A stretch of 64,000 nucleotides of DNA, taken from contig JADDTR010000044.1 of the NCBI GenBank assembly GCA_015345905.1, positions 1 to 64,000 of the forward strand. The letters are read 5' to 3'. How positions within the stretch are numbered: the first letter of the stretch is position 1; each line of letters starts with the position of its first letter. The position numbers were made by a program, and so were the translations under genes. The notes under the pieces were generated by a model. The model was given only the letters and a program-made list of their open reading frames with translations. It had not been told where the DNA came from and did not search any database. This DNA is from Aotearoamyces nothofagi (Eukaryota; Ascomycota; Leotiomycetes; Leotiales; Tympanidaceae). Positions 32,367 to 42,687 of this stretch are shown piece after piece.

Positions 32367-33193
32367 CTATGGATATGGTTTGTGGCCGGTCTATTGTCGG
32401 CCAGCGAATGCAGCATAACTATGCTGGGCATACGAAATGTGACAAAATCATTCTTATTCTGCCTTCTTTTCTTCAAACTAGTAGTCATTAGGGGACGTTT
32501 TGGGGAGACTTATCCTCTCTCTACGTCGAGCTTCTAGATAGTATTGTAGCCATGACTTTACCATCTTTGTTCAACGAGCCCCTGAATTAATGAGAGCAAA
32601 CGTTATGTGTGGAAGGGAGTAAACAAAATCCATGGGACACCAGTTCAATATAAGTAAACAAAACAGTATCTGCTAATTAGTTTTCAGGGAGAGGTTTCTG
32701 TTCAATTGCTCCCTGTGCAACGGATTTCTTTTTTAACCCCTTTTTTATGTGATATGATGGCTGAGGGTACTTTCGAGAGATGTTTCTTTTGGCTGGTTAT
32801 TATCTAACTGATGTATTCAATTGAGTTAGGAGGAGCGTCTTTTCTTCTTCAAGAAGCCGAGGTCCTCAAGAAGTCTTTTTCAATAAATACTCGGACAGAG
32901 AAGGCTCACCGCTTTTTCTCTCTGTATATCGACACGGGTTTCGAGGACTCGGTCATTTAACTGCCCTGCAACTCGATCTTTGGCGCTTTGGTTTTTAATG
33001 CCTTGGTGCTCAACGGCTCGGTCTTTAAGGGCTCGATCTTGACTGTCCTTCAACATCGAGATTTCTTTCACACCACCAGCGTCAAGATTTCTTCCGCGCA
33101 AAGAACGCCAACAACACCAATAACACTAACAACATCACGTTCATCAGGGTCTGCACCACCCATTCCCGCCTTGTTCATCTCAAACCTCCCACA
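32367..33193. other. Intergenic RhoGAP to unknown membrane protein
   Basis: No supportable gene. The part 32940-33060 repeats a CTCG(A/G)TCTTT...GGC theme several times (for example near 32969, 33019 and 33034). The final 130 bp is a CA/CT-rich leader. Confidence 0.5.
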
Positions 33194-34232
33194 ATGTCAA
33201 CCCTCAACACGTCCCCAAAGGGCGCTCGCCACTGGGCATCCTCCTCCAACGCCTCCAACGAAGAGAGGCACGCTCTTCCACACAGCCAGCACAGCAGCAC
33301 AGGCGAGAAAGATGCAGGCTCCTCTCCTTCAGGCACCAGCTGTGCTTTCTCTTACAGCAGCTCCGACGAGCACGGCTCGGAGGAATCTACAGCCTCTGAC
33401 TCCTCCGACGCCGCAAGCAATGCTGGCACAGATCGGTGCTGGGATGCTCTGCATCTCGACCACCCGGCTGTCATGCTCGGTAAGTCATCCATCACCCACC
33501 TCTGCCGCTCCCCGTCTAGCCAGTCGCGGGCGCGGGGCTGCGATGTCGTAGTGGTGATGCCAGAACTGACGCGCTCACAAGTCTTCTGGAACATCCTCAT
33601 CGCCACCCCTTTCTGCTACCTCCTCGCCCTAGCCGCCTCCCTAGCCATGCCCATCAGCGCTGCCGCCGCGCGCGCCGTCTTCGTCGTGCTGAACATGGCA
33701 TGCACGGCCGTCTGGACCATCCATCTGCAAAACAACATCGACGACGCCAACATCGTACGCCCCCCCTCCTTTCCTCGATCCACATCAAGACCCCTGCTAA
33801 CCAGTACCCCCCTCGGGCAACCAGGTCCGCGCCGCGCAACGCGAAGCCGCGCGCCTGACATCCGCGCTGCGCAGGATCGAGGCCGCAGAGGTGAGTCCCG
33901 GCGGCGACGACCCCCTCTCCCCGCGCACGCTGACCGCGACCCCCCAGGCGCGCGCCCTCGCAGACCAGCTGCGGGCCCCCGCCGCCGCCGCCGCCGCCAC
34001 CGCTGCCCCGGACCAGAGCGTCGTGGCGTCGGACGGCGCGGCGTGGGAGACGGCCCGGGCGGCGCGCGAGAAGCGCGCGCGCGACGCCCTGCGCGCCCAG
34101 CGCCGTCTCAAGGTCCTGAGGCTGGCGCAGAAGCTGCGCGACAGTAAGCTGGAGCTGGAGCTGGAGCACGCCGGGCGTCTGAAGGAGGCGGAGGCGCAGC
34201 GGGGCGGCGCGGTGGGTGGCTCTTCCTCCTGA
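33194..34232 (+). CDS. Unknown membrane protein with C-terminal coiled coil
   Basis: Exons 33194-33479, 33564-33754, 33825-33890 and 33948-34232 encode 275 residues. The N-terminal ~95 residues are Ser-rich and probably disordered. Two adjacent membrane helices follow: NILIATPFCYLLALAASLAM and AAARAVFVVLNMACTAVWTI (~105-145), as a hairpin. The rest is Ala/Arg/Glu-rich and helical (REAARLTSALRRIEA, RRLKVLRLAQKLRDSKLELE), a likely coiled coil. Codon third positions are nearly all G/C in the last two exons. I do not recognise a family. Confidence 0.72.
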
Positions 34233-34889
34233 TCGCCTGCTGGCCTGCCGGACTAGCTGGATACGGAATCGTACTCACCTGAGCGCTCTGCTAGGATAGG
34301 GGGGGTGGGCGGGGAGGTGCGAGAGAAGGCATAACGGTCTGGTCTGTCACTGGGCAGCTCGTCAGAGAGATGGATCCACACGTTTTCCGGCCGTACTGTA
34401 TATAAATCTGCACTGCGTATCTGCTGCGTCACGGGGAAGGGCTTCGATAAGAGAAATGGCATTTTGCTCTCGACAGAGCCTGTAACTAATTCATCCTCCT
34501 GCACAAGCACAAGCACAAGAAGGGCACGCACTCGCTGACCCGTCCACTGACCTAGCACCTATCTGCCACCTAGCGCAGCGTGAACGTCCAAGCTGAATTG
34601 TGGCCGTGTGCCCAGGGTGCCCCCTTCCCCGTCCTCGAGAACATCCTTTCCATGTAAAAGAAAAGAAAAAGAAAAAGAAAGAGAAAAGAAAAGAAAAAAC
34701 ACTGATACAGATTCCTTTCCCGCCAACTTCTCATCCGGAATCGACCCTCCATGTGACCGTCCTTCAGATGCTCTTTCGTAGTCTCTGGGAGACATTTCCA
34801 TGCAGCTGCCGACACGAACGCCTTTCCCACCACCCGCTCGTCAGCCCCGTGCCCCCCCCCTCGTCGTTCGTGCCATCGAGAGTATCCGC
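34233..34889. other. Convergent 3' region with a polypurine tract
   Basis: No gene supported. An A/G-only run of about 44 bp at 34656-34699 (AAAAG-type units) lies in it. The frame of the 2EXR gene ends at 34890. Confidence 0.55.
34656..34699. repeat. Polypurine (AAAAG)n-like tract
   Basis: About 44 bases of only A and G with irregular AAAAG/AAAGA units. Could form triplex or act as a poly-A-rich 3' element. Confidence 0.9.
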
Positions 34890-35780
34890 CTACTGCAGGG
34901 GCCCCGCAGCCGTGGCGGCATCGTCGCCCTCTTCGTCTGCGTCGGCCGGCAGTATCACGCCCTCGAAAGTATTCATCAGAGCGAGGGTGACGCCGTGGCC
35001 TTCGCTCCTGGCCTGGCCGGCAAGCCTGTTCTTCAGCTGTGCCAATATCGGCTTCATGTAGAAAGCGTACATCAGCTGTAGCGGGTCCGCGGGGTTGAGA
35101 TAGAGGTGGTGCACCAACGTGAGGCGCCTGAAGTCCGGGCACTTGAGCACGGCATGCATGATCCTACGCCAATGCCCCTCCACGGGACGCTCCGAGACGC
35201 AAAAGTCCACGGCTAGGTTTCTGATAGGACCGGAGCGGTGGTACCGGCCGTGCCTAACAAGGTCATTGATGAGCTGCATTTGCGTGTTCTCTTGCGTAGC
35301 TGAATCGCCTGTATCATTGTACCACATGATTCGGAGGGTGTCGGTGGCATTGTTGAAGTAGAGGAACGATCTCGGACCATTCATGATGACCGGGAGCAGC
35401 TGAAGGTGCCGCAGCCCCTCTCCGCGAGCCTCCTTGTTGATCTGCAGAAGGATCGGGGCGTCGTAGTATCCGTTCCCAAGTGCGGAATCCTCGCTGTCGT
35501 GGAACGGGTTCCGATATGCCCAGCTCTGTGTCAACGACCAGCGATAGATTTTGTAGACTTTGGCCTCTGGTAACAACAGTATCCAGATTTTAGCCCGGAT
35601 TTCAGGCGGCAACTGAGAGAACAAGGGGAAGCCAGCTGTGAAGGTGCCATCAGAGGCCGGTGGCAACCCCGAGTTGACTCTATCGCTGCTGATGACTGTT
35701 GTTGGCGACACCTGAGCGAGGAGTCGGCCATTACGAAGATAACAATCCTCAGGAAAGGCAATTTGCTCGTCGCTCGCCAT
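34890..35780 (-). CDS. 2EXR-domain protein
   Basis: Single exon, 296 residues. Carries the fungal 2EXR signature near residues 50-70 (FPLFSQLPPEIRAKIWILLL), a domain distantly like F-box, greatly expanded in filamentous ascomycetes and of unknown role. Following segments ILLQINKEARGEGLRHLQLL and SFLYFNNATDTLRIMW match the usual layout (the second block R-E-x-R motif, then the F-N-x-D-T strand). The C-terminal ~60 residues end in an acidic loop. No signal peptide. The ATG at 35778-35780 is well placed. Confidence 0.82.
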   Translation of the reverse strand: MASDEQIAFPEDCYLRNGRLLAQVSPTTVISSDRVNSGLPPASDGTFTAGFPLFSQLPPEIRAKIWILLLPEAKVYKIYRWSLTQSWAYRNPFHDSEDSALGNGYYDAPILLQINKEARGEGLRHLQLLPVIMNGPRSFLYFNNATDTLRIMWYNDTGDSATQENTQMQLINDLVRHGRYHRSGPIRNLAVDFCVSERPVEGHWRRIMHAVLKCPDFRRLTLVHHLYLNPADPLQLMYAFYMKPILAQLKNRLAGQARSEGHGVTLALMNTFEGVILPADADEEGDDAATAAGPLQ

Positions 35781-36223
35781 ACTTTGAAGATTCTCCTGTA
35801 CGTGATTGATCAGCGTGTGGATGATTGCCAGTTACTGGGAAGGATATACCGACCACCGAATGGAGAGAGGGCGCGAGGGGTTGAGAGTGCGAGATCGAGA
35901 GGATGGATCGAGCAAGTATCAGCTTGAATGAAACACGTGCTGGGTGAAAAGGATATCAGTTTGTCGAGTTCCGGCAATAATGATCAGGTCAGCATGCAGA
36001 AGAGAGCGTGGCACGTTGATCCTCAGATGAGGAAATGTTGGGTGTGTTGTTGCTGATGTAAATAGGCGGGGAAGGTGTTGTGGGAAAATGACCTTTTGTA
36101 CCCTTGGCGCTTTTTGTAAACATGGCAACATAGCCACATAGCCACACAGCCAAAAATTCATCACTATCGAGGAGAGAAACACATTGGCAATGCCATCATC
36201 TAGTTAACGGGTACATCGACTCT
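35781..36223. other. Intergenic between two minus-strand genes
   Basis: No gene. A CACATAGCCACATAGCCACACAGCC direct repeat lies near 36128-36150. Confidence 0.5.
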
Positions 36224-37309
36224 TCAATCGCCACTGATCTTTGCGTGCCTGAAGTACTTCATCCCAACCCAAGCTACAACTACCCATACCCATGCCATGA
36301 CGCCAGTCAGGATAATCAGCGCAGGATAGTATCCTACAATCGGTAAAGTTGGATCATCTTCCAGCTCCGGAGGTGCGTACGGCGTCTCTCCAACATCCCA
36401 GGCCCAACTCCACACACCCAAACACGAGCCCATGCCGGTCACGAACACGATCCACGTCACGACCAAAACCACCCAGCCCCACTTCTCCGTCTCCGCGTAG
36501 TCCCAGTCATCAACTGGTGCTGGCAGAGGGCTAGCTGCAAGACCTCCCAGTGAGAGAGGCGAGGCCGCTTTCTGGGAACGCCTTTGGATCAGAGAGCCCC
36601 CGTTACCTGGGAAGTATGATTCAGACCCTGAAGATAGTGGCAGATCATTCCGAGGCGGGGGGAGGTGGTGCTTCGGGATCGACAAGATATCCTCCTCATC
36701 AGTCGTGGACGTATACGTCAAGGTAGGGCTGGTAAGGGCCGGAGAAGTAACCAACTGCTCCCCAGAGCTTGGAGCTCGAGTTGGCAGTGGTGGAGGGGCC
36801 CTATCGATCTTACCACTGCCGTATCCATCCATGGAAGGGCGCGGTGTTATATCTGATGCTCCATACCCGAACGGATCTCTTTGGGATGCGCCGCCCAGTG
36901 AGCTAGGAGCTATGGAGCCATCTAAGCCGAAGACGACGGGGCCAGCGGCGGTCAATCGCGATGTATCATCTTTCTTATCCCTCTGCGCACCTCGACCAAG
37001 CAACGCTGCTTTCCTCAAGGAACCCTTCCGCCTTCTTGTCTTCTGCTGCTGGACCGCAACGGCCATTGCCCTGCTGGGCTTCTTGGGCGAGGTTGGGCCA
37101 TCGCCAGGCTGTAGATCGGGACTTGGGGGGCCGTCGGCTTGCGTGAGGTTGTCCTGAGCAGCTGCGCGCAGGAAGGAAAGCTTCGACAGGATACTGCCTG
37201 ACAGAGTCCTCTTGTGTCCTCCAGGGCTTATGCCGCTCGCCATGCCGCGCTGCAGGTCACCATCGTGCTGGGCGGCCCCAAGGCCGTCGGCAGCTGTGCC
37301 ATGCTCCAT
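36224..37309 (-). CDS. Unknown fungal membrane protein
   Basis: Taken from the ATG at 37307-37309, a 361-residue protein; the frame is open to about 37510 without an ATG, so a further 5' exon is possible. The N-terminal ~250 residues are disordered, Ser/Pro-rich with a short conserved-looking HKRTLSGSILSKLSFLR. The C-terminus has a Trp-rich pair of membrane helices, WGWVVLVVTWIVFVTGMGSC and YYPALIILTGVMAWVWVVVA, separated by an acidic lumenal or outer loop (TPYAPPELEDDPTLPIVG). I have a faint memory of this C-terminal module as a conserved hypothetical in other ascomycetes. Function unknown. Divergent from the ZRG17-type gene. Confidence 0.72.
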   Translation of the reverse strand: MEHGTAADGLGAAQHDGDLQRGMASGISPGGHKRTLSGSILSKLSFLRAAAQDNLTQADGPPSPDLQPGDGPTSPKKPSRAMAVAVQQQKTRRRKGSLRKAALLGRGAQRDKKDDTSRLTAAGPVVFGLDGSIAPSSLGGASQRDPFGYGASDITPRPSMDGYGSGKIDRAPPPLPTRAPSSGEQLVTSPALTSPTLTYTSTTDEEDILSIPKHHLPPPRNDLPLSSGSESYFPGNGGSLIQRRSQKAASPLSLGGLAASPLPAPVDDWDYAETEKWGWVVLVVTWIVFVTGMGSCLGVWSWAWDVGETPYAPPELEDDPTLPIVGYYPALIILTGVMAWVWVVVAWVGMKYFRHAKISGD

Positions 37310-37705
37310 CCCCGTCGCGTCTGTAGTGCTGTCAGTCCTCTTCCTGGAACATCGCCGCCACCCGTTGTGGTGTTGCAGGACGGGCGACTCCAAAGCAGAG
37401 ACTCCTATTGTGAAGACGTCAGGATTAGAGTCGAGGCTGTACGGCCAGGGGTTCCGGTAGCTCGCATTCCCTCGGTCGCGAAATGTTTCCTTAGCTTGAG
37501 CCTCCCGCACCCTCCGAGCTCGAGCCCGCGTACCTTAACGGGCCATTTATCCCCTTTCCCCAATCCGGCACATTGCGATAGCCTCAAGAGCACTCGACAG
37601 CACCCCGGATCCAGGAGATACTGAAGTCCTGATGCGCGCAGAACCTCGAGTCAGCGCCCTCGCACCACCTCCCGAGGCCACGACAGCTCGTGCCCTGCCG
37701 CAGCA
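37310..37705. promoter_or_regulatory. Divergent promoter, unknown membrane protein / ZRG17
   Basis: About 400 bp. The left 200 bp stays open in frame with the minus-strand gene and may hold its missing 5' exon. No named motif seen. Confidence 0.45.
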
Positions 37706-39287
37706 ATGGCGGACAGCCTCCCCATTCCAGCGCCGCCCCGGACGCCCACGCCCCCTACTCCTATCCCAGAAGAACCCGCTTCTGGCCTAGGAATCTTCAA
37801 TGGGCCCAGACTAGTCAGCTCGACGATCTCCTTCGACCCCAGGTCCTTATCCCCTTTGCACGACTCCTTCTCTGGACGATTCGGGTCCATGGCTTCACCT
37901 CTGCCCTCTCCCGCCAGCGTGCTCTCTCCAGCAACGGGCAGCGCGGGCACGGCGAGCACTGATGGGAGGATGGGCCCGCCTCCCGCGCCTGCTGGCAAGA
38001 ACCCGTTCAATTTCGAGTCCCAGCCCTATTCCATCTCCCCCGTAGTAAAATCAGTAAGTCGTCGTCTCTCCTGGCCTGGGTCGGAGTCCCTCACTAACCC
38101 GGCAATGTACAGAATATCGGTCAGAGACGTGGTCACAGATATAAGCATAGTAGCGTATCTACACAACACCAGATCTTCCTCGAGCCACCCCCTAGAGCAC
38201 CTCTGGCCTTGCCTGCCTCACTCCCGATACCTACGTTCAAGGAAGCGTGGAGGAGCATGTCGAAAGAGCAAACAACGCGAATAGCATGGTGCCTTTGCCA
38301 TGCCCTTGTTGCTGCATACGTCCTATATAGCGCCCAAGGTTCTCTGGCATTAACGGCATTATCGCATCTAATTTTCTTCGACGCTATCAGTGCTACTATC
38401 TGCGTCGTTGTCGACGTCTTCTGCAACTTCGAAGTGTGGAAACGCTCCAGCATCCGGCATCCATTCGGGTACATACCATCCCCCCCCCCTCTCTAACTAT
38501 CCCCTTTCCACCGTCGGCCACTGCTGACCGCGTATTCTACAGGCTTGAACGTGCAGAAGTACTAGCCGGCTTCGCCATGTCCGTCTTTCTCCTCTTCATG
38601 GGATTCGATCTCATCTCCCACAACCTGAAGCACGTCCTCGAGTCCCTGGGCTCGCACGCGCCCCACCACCCGCACACCCACGACCGGGTCTCCCCGGGCA
38701 GCGTCGACTCGGCCGCGCTCTTCGCCATCGTCGCGACGCTCGTCTCCGCGATCGGGCTCAAGAACCACGCGCGCATCAGCAAGGCCATGCGCTTCGCCTA
38801 CATCCAGTCCCTCCCGTCGGTGCTGAGCAACCCGTCGCACTTCCTCACCCTCAGCTGCTCCGGCATCATGCTCGTCCTGCCCCTCCTCTCCATCCAGGTC
38901 TACCTCTGGCTCGACCGCCTCCTCTGCTCCGTCATCGCCCTCTCCATGTTCTTCCTCGGCATCCGCCTGGCCGTCGCCCAGGGCCTCATGCTCCTGATGT
39001 CGTACTCGGGCGCCGGCGTCTCGGCCGTCATGGCCGAGCTGCAGGCCGCGCCCGCCATCAGCTCCGTCGACGAGGCCCGCTTCTGGCAGGTGCACTACGG
39101 CCTCTGCATGGCGAACCTGAAGATCAGCGTCAGGGCCGGCACGGCCGGCGTGGATGACGGGTCGCTGGGGAGGCTGAAGGAGAAGATTGGGTCTCTGGTC
39201 AAGAACAGGCTCGGCGGCGGCTATGGAAAGGGCGGAGGGATCAAGTGGGAGGTCACCACCCAGCTGACGTTAGATGGCGTTCCGTGA
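37706..39287 (+). CDS. ZRG17: Cation diffusion facilitator, Zrg17-like zinc transporter subunit
   Basis: Likely partner of Msc2 in bringing zinc into the ER/early secretory pathway. Exons 37706-38053, 38113-38468 and 38543-39287 encode 482 residues. The N-terminal ~115 residues are Pro/Ser-rich and cytosolic. Six membrane helices follow, starting IAWCLCHALVAAYVLYSAQG and LIFFDAISATICVVVDVFCN. Conserved CDF sequence RHPFGLERAEVLAGFAMSVF spans the second splice. A His-rich loop (HAPHHPHTHD) lies between TM4 and TM5. The usual His/Asp metal pair in TM5 is not evident, which fits the Zrg17 branch that works only as a heterodimer. The C-terminal cytosolic domain keeps WQVHYGLCMANLKISV. Third codon positions become almost all G/C in exon 3. 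Confidence 0.88.
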
Positions 39288-39574
39288 CCGGGCGAAAGCG
39301 CGTCGTAGAATTCACCAAGATGGGACCGGCGGGAGGCGTCACGCATTTTCAGGAGTCACAGGGTAAGACGGGGTCAGCATGTGCACAAGGAAATGTCATT
39401 ACTAGACTACCGGTAGACCATAGATATTGGCAGCCAGCTACTATTACAAGTTTCTCTGAAACACGCCTTCCCGATGACGCTATGTGAACGCCAATATTGC
39501 ATACCTCATGTCAGATCCAAGCCCGCAGAACAGTACATACAAAGAGCGTGCTCATACTTTGTCCAAGCGGACTT
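39288..39574. other. Convergent 3' region ZRG17 / DUG3
   Basis: About 290 bp with no coding signal and no repeat. Confidence 0.5.
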
Positions 39575-41186
39575 TTATAAAGTCAAATGGAGTTCGGGAA
39601 AATACTTGGCGATTTTTGCTGGGTCCCCATACGCACCCGGTGAAGCGGCACGGATTGGCAGGTTCTCTTGCTCCTGCACCGGTCCTGGTTCGGGCTGAGC
39701 TTCAATATGTGATTCCACCTCCATCAGTGACTTTCTCTTCTTCTTTGTGTTGCCCTGCTCTTGCGGACGAGCGGGATCTCGGTTCGATACGGGTCCTGGT
39801 CTTCGTACATCGGCAGAATTGATATTGCTGCCTTTTTCTAGATGATTTGGAGGATTCGAATTAGACCTGGTTTGTTTGAGAGGACCAGACATGTGCATTT
39901 CAGGACTTAAGCTTCTTGGCATGGTATCATGAAGGCTCGACGGTGGCATGTGCTTGCTGATTGCATCTGCTTGGCCCTCGATATCGATGCCGGGTGTAGG
40001 AATTGCGCATATGCGTCTACGCGTTGCACCTTTCTCGTTGCTTACAAGACCTTTCTCAACGACGAAGTTGGATGAGCGTGAGTGGTACGGGTTGTGGCTA
40101 TAGTACTCGTCGATGATAGGGTGGACCATAACTGTCTGTTTGTGGATTGTGAGGGTTGAGTTGGTGGGAACGGTTACCCAGTTGTCTAAATTTATCAGTT
40201 GAGATCTAGATTATATAATGTGGAGTAATCCATACCACGCTCGAAGGTCAAGGGCTCGCTGGCCACGAGAACAATGTTTGCACCTTTGTCTTGCTGGTTC
40301 ATCTGGAAATTGCCCTTGTTCCTCTCATGCCATGTCGTGCCTGAAGAGTAGTATAGACTCGCGGCTTCATCAGTCTGGCTGCTGACGTATCGAGTGCAAA
40401 TAACACTGTGTCCATCCGTAACAGCAAAATTGAGCAAACTTCGAGTGTCGACTTTCTCCTCTCTAATGACACGCTCGGGAATATCTGCAATAAACTCGTT
40501 GATCTGCTTGATAATCTGCAACATAGCTTGACGCAATACGTTGGGACCAAAGCCATCCTTTGGGGGGAAGCTTGGATCATATCCCATTCGCTCGAGTGTA
40601 TCCAAGAACAGTGCGAAAGCCCACTCGCTGTCTGTGCCGCCCTGGACACCGAGGTACCATTTGTCTGCTAGTCGCTCACCAAGACGACGCTTGATGTGCT
40701 TCCATCCTCCCAAGCTACCGTTGTGCATCCACATGAGACTGCCATGGCGGAAAGGATGGCAGTTGTCATCGCTCAAAGAACCTTCTGTGGTGGCGCGGAC
40801 ATGAGCAAAGATCAAGGGCGAGGCAGTTTTGGTGGCAATTCGTTGCAGGTTGATGCAGTTCCAAGCTGGTATCGTTGAGGTGAAAATGCAGGGCTCGGGG
40901 CCAAGCTTTGGGTCTGTGTAATAGCCAATACCAAAGCCATCTCCGTTGTGTGGGCGTCGCGTATCCTGCGGATGAGCGGTCAGCATTGTCGAGGCAGCAC
41001 CGGAAGGGCAGGAGGGGAAACATACCAGCCGCAATCTCGAATCGAACGACTGTGTCAGGATGGAGTGTGACGGATCAAGAATCAGTTTCGAGAGCAGGAT
41101 TTCATCGCTGCCTTTGTACACCTGGAGGGCAGTTAGCAGGCAGACAGACGGAGGGGGCCAGCCTGACTCACGAGGAAGCGGCACAT
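39575..41186 (-). CDS. DUG3: Glutamine amidotransferase-type hydrolase DUG3
   Basis: Class II amidotransferase fold subunit of the Dug2-Dug3 enzyme that removes the gamma-glutamyl group from glutathione in the cytosol. Exons 41172-41186 (five codons), 41026-41121, 40236-40965 and 39575-40185 give 483 residues. The first exon encodes MCRFL, so Cys2 becomes the N-terminal nucleophile after Met removal. Family motifs: RRPHNGDGFGIGYY, PLIFAHVRATTEG, HPFRHGSLMWMHNGSLGG and GGTDSEWAFALFLDTLE. The C-terminal ~150 residues (PTPGIDIEGQADAISK... ) are low complexity, making the protein longer than yeast Dug3 (~357). Links with GLO2 at the left end of the window by glutathione chemistry only; they are 40 kb apart. 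Confidence 0.92.
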
Positions 41187-41764
41187 CGCTGCGATGCGGA
41201 CGGCCAGCGTCCAGACCGAACAATCCGAAGGCTCAAGAGCAAAATTGATGGACAGACGGCCAGACGAAGACCGATGATGGAGCGTGGAAGAAGGACGGAG
41301 ATGTTTGCGAAGTGAAGAGCTGGGGATGTTTGGCCAGGTCTTGGGAGGCAAATAGGGTAAACGGGGTATCCGGCGGAGGATGGCGCAATCGCAAACGGCT
41401 GGAAGGGAAGAATTTCAAAAACTCGACCTAGGAGCAGAATCGGACAAGCTGCAGCTGAAGAGAAGGGAGAGGGCCAGAGAGGGATCTGGTACCCGACGTG
41501 CGTATATGTGCAGAGGGCAGTGGACGGCGCAAGGTCAGCAGTGCAAAGGCCAACAAAGAATTTACAATTTACGATTTACAGCCCCGAGGCTGAGACAAAG
41601 TTGCTGCAGCCTTCTTGGGAGCTCGAGCCACGAGCCACGGAGCCACGATGTCTGCGTCGGGCAAGGCCCGGGAAGGCGAGGTAGCGCCAGGAAGAGCACG
41701 CGGCCGCTAATGCACCGGGCAGCGGTAGAGCAAACACGCCCGGGGGGAGGGCTTTAGGGACTTG

Positions 41765-41815
41765 GGGAGCCTACGCCAGGCCCTGAGGTGCTGTGGGAGC
41801 CTACGCCAGGCCCTG
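41765..41815. repeat. Direct repeat, two perfect 21-bp copies, period 30
   Basis: GGGAGCCTACGCCAGGCCCTG at 41765-41785 and again at 41795-41815 (first 20 bases: GGGAGCCTACGCCAGGCCCT). GC-rich, just before the AT-rich block. Confidence 0.95.
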
Positions 41816-41929
41816 GGGACGGCCGGCAGGCGCTGTAGGGTACCTAACTTTGTGGCCACAGGCGTGTTACGACCCCTAAGGTCGGTATCCCACAGTGGGT
41901 GGGTGGCAGACAGGCAGTGGACAGGTGGT

Positions 41930-42020
41930 AGACTGGTAGGTAGTAGATAGATAGAAGGTACAGATAGTAGACTGGTAGTAGATAGGCGGGACAGGTAGTC
42001 TACAGGTGGTCTACAGGTAT
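41930..42020. repeat. Degenerate GGTAGTAGAT / ACAGGTGGTCT repeat
   Basis: Imperfect tandem copies of GGTAGTAGATAG, GACTGGTAG and ACAGGTGGTCTACAGG-like units. Non-coding. Confidence 0.8.
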
Positions 42021-42687
42021 AACCCTAGCCTAGTACTGTATATACAAGGCAGTGATTCTCGAAGATAACCAGTCTGATGGCCCGGATTGGCGATTGACAA
42101 GGAGCTCTGTCCAATTCGAGCTGGACAATCTCAGATATAGCTATACAGAAGCCGTGTCTAGTTTAGATTGGTATATTTAGTACTTGAATAGTATATAGAC
42201 AGGTTCTAGCTAGTCTTATATCCAACTATATAGATCAAGCTAATCTCTGTCCCTTTGACTACTTTGTTCTGGAGGTTCAAATCCAATTATTTATAAGTCG
42301 GCCTTATTACATGTGACCTCTAGGTTATATAATCAGTCCAGGCTTACCGAGCACAGTATTCAAGAGGCTTTACCTCTCCGAACACTCTTTCTTCCCTACG
42401 TATCAAAGGCCTTGCTACTTAGGTTCCTCTGTCTGTACAACCATTACATTATATATCTTTCCCGTCCAAGCTCGATCAATCTTACATTGTCTCAAATGCT
42501 AAAGGTTACAAGCGAGCTTGGTCAGCAGTTAAAGGAATAACGATTACGATTTGTATCTCTTATCAACATCATCAGTTACTATTCGCCGATTACTAGGACA
42601 TAACGTGAAAGTTCTTAAAGCAAGAGCAAATGTACTCTTGATCTTGTCACTCGTTAGCATTGATGAGAGGGGACGCGACTAGCAGTC

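Larger units (their letters stand above)
41187..42687. other. Gene-poor stretch with repeats, becoming AT-rich
   Basis: About 1.5 kb. The left third is the DUG3 promoter. At 41765-41815 and 41930-42020 lie short repeats (listed separately). From about 42030 to 42640 the sequence is strongly AT-rich with many TATA-like steps. This looks like RIP-degraded non-coding DNA, although no parent element is visible. I see no gene. Confidence 0.55.

Noticed and set aside
38562-39095. 177-residue Glu/Asp/His-rich frame antisense to ZRG17 exon 3
   Set aside because: Composition mirrors GC-rich membrane codons on the plus strand; no family pattern.
42271-42281. GGTTCAAATCC, a perfect-looking tRNA B box
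   Set aside because: No A box, anticodon arm or acceptor pairing at the right distance upstream; surrounded by AT-rich decayed DNA.
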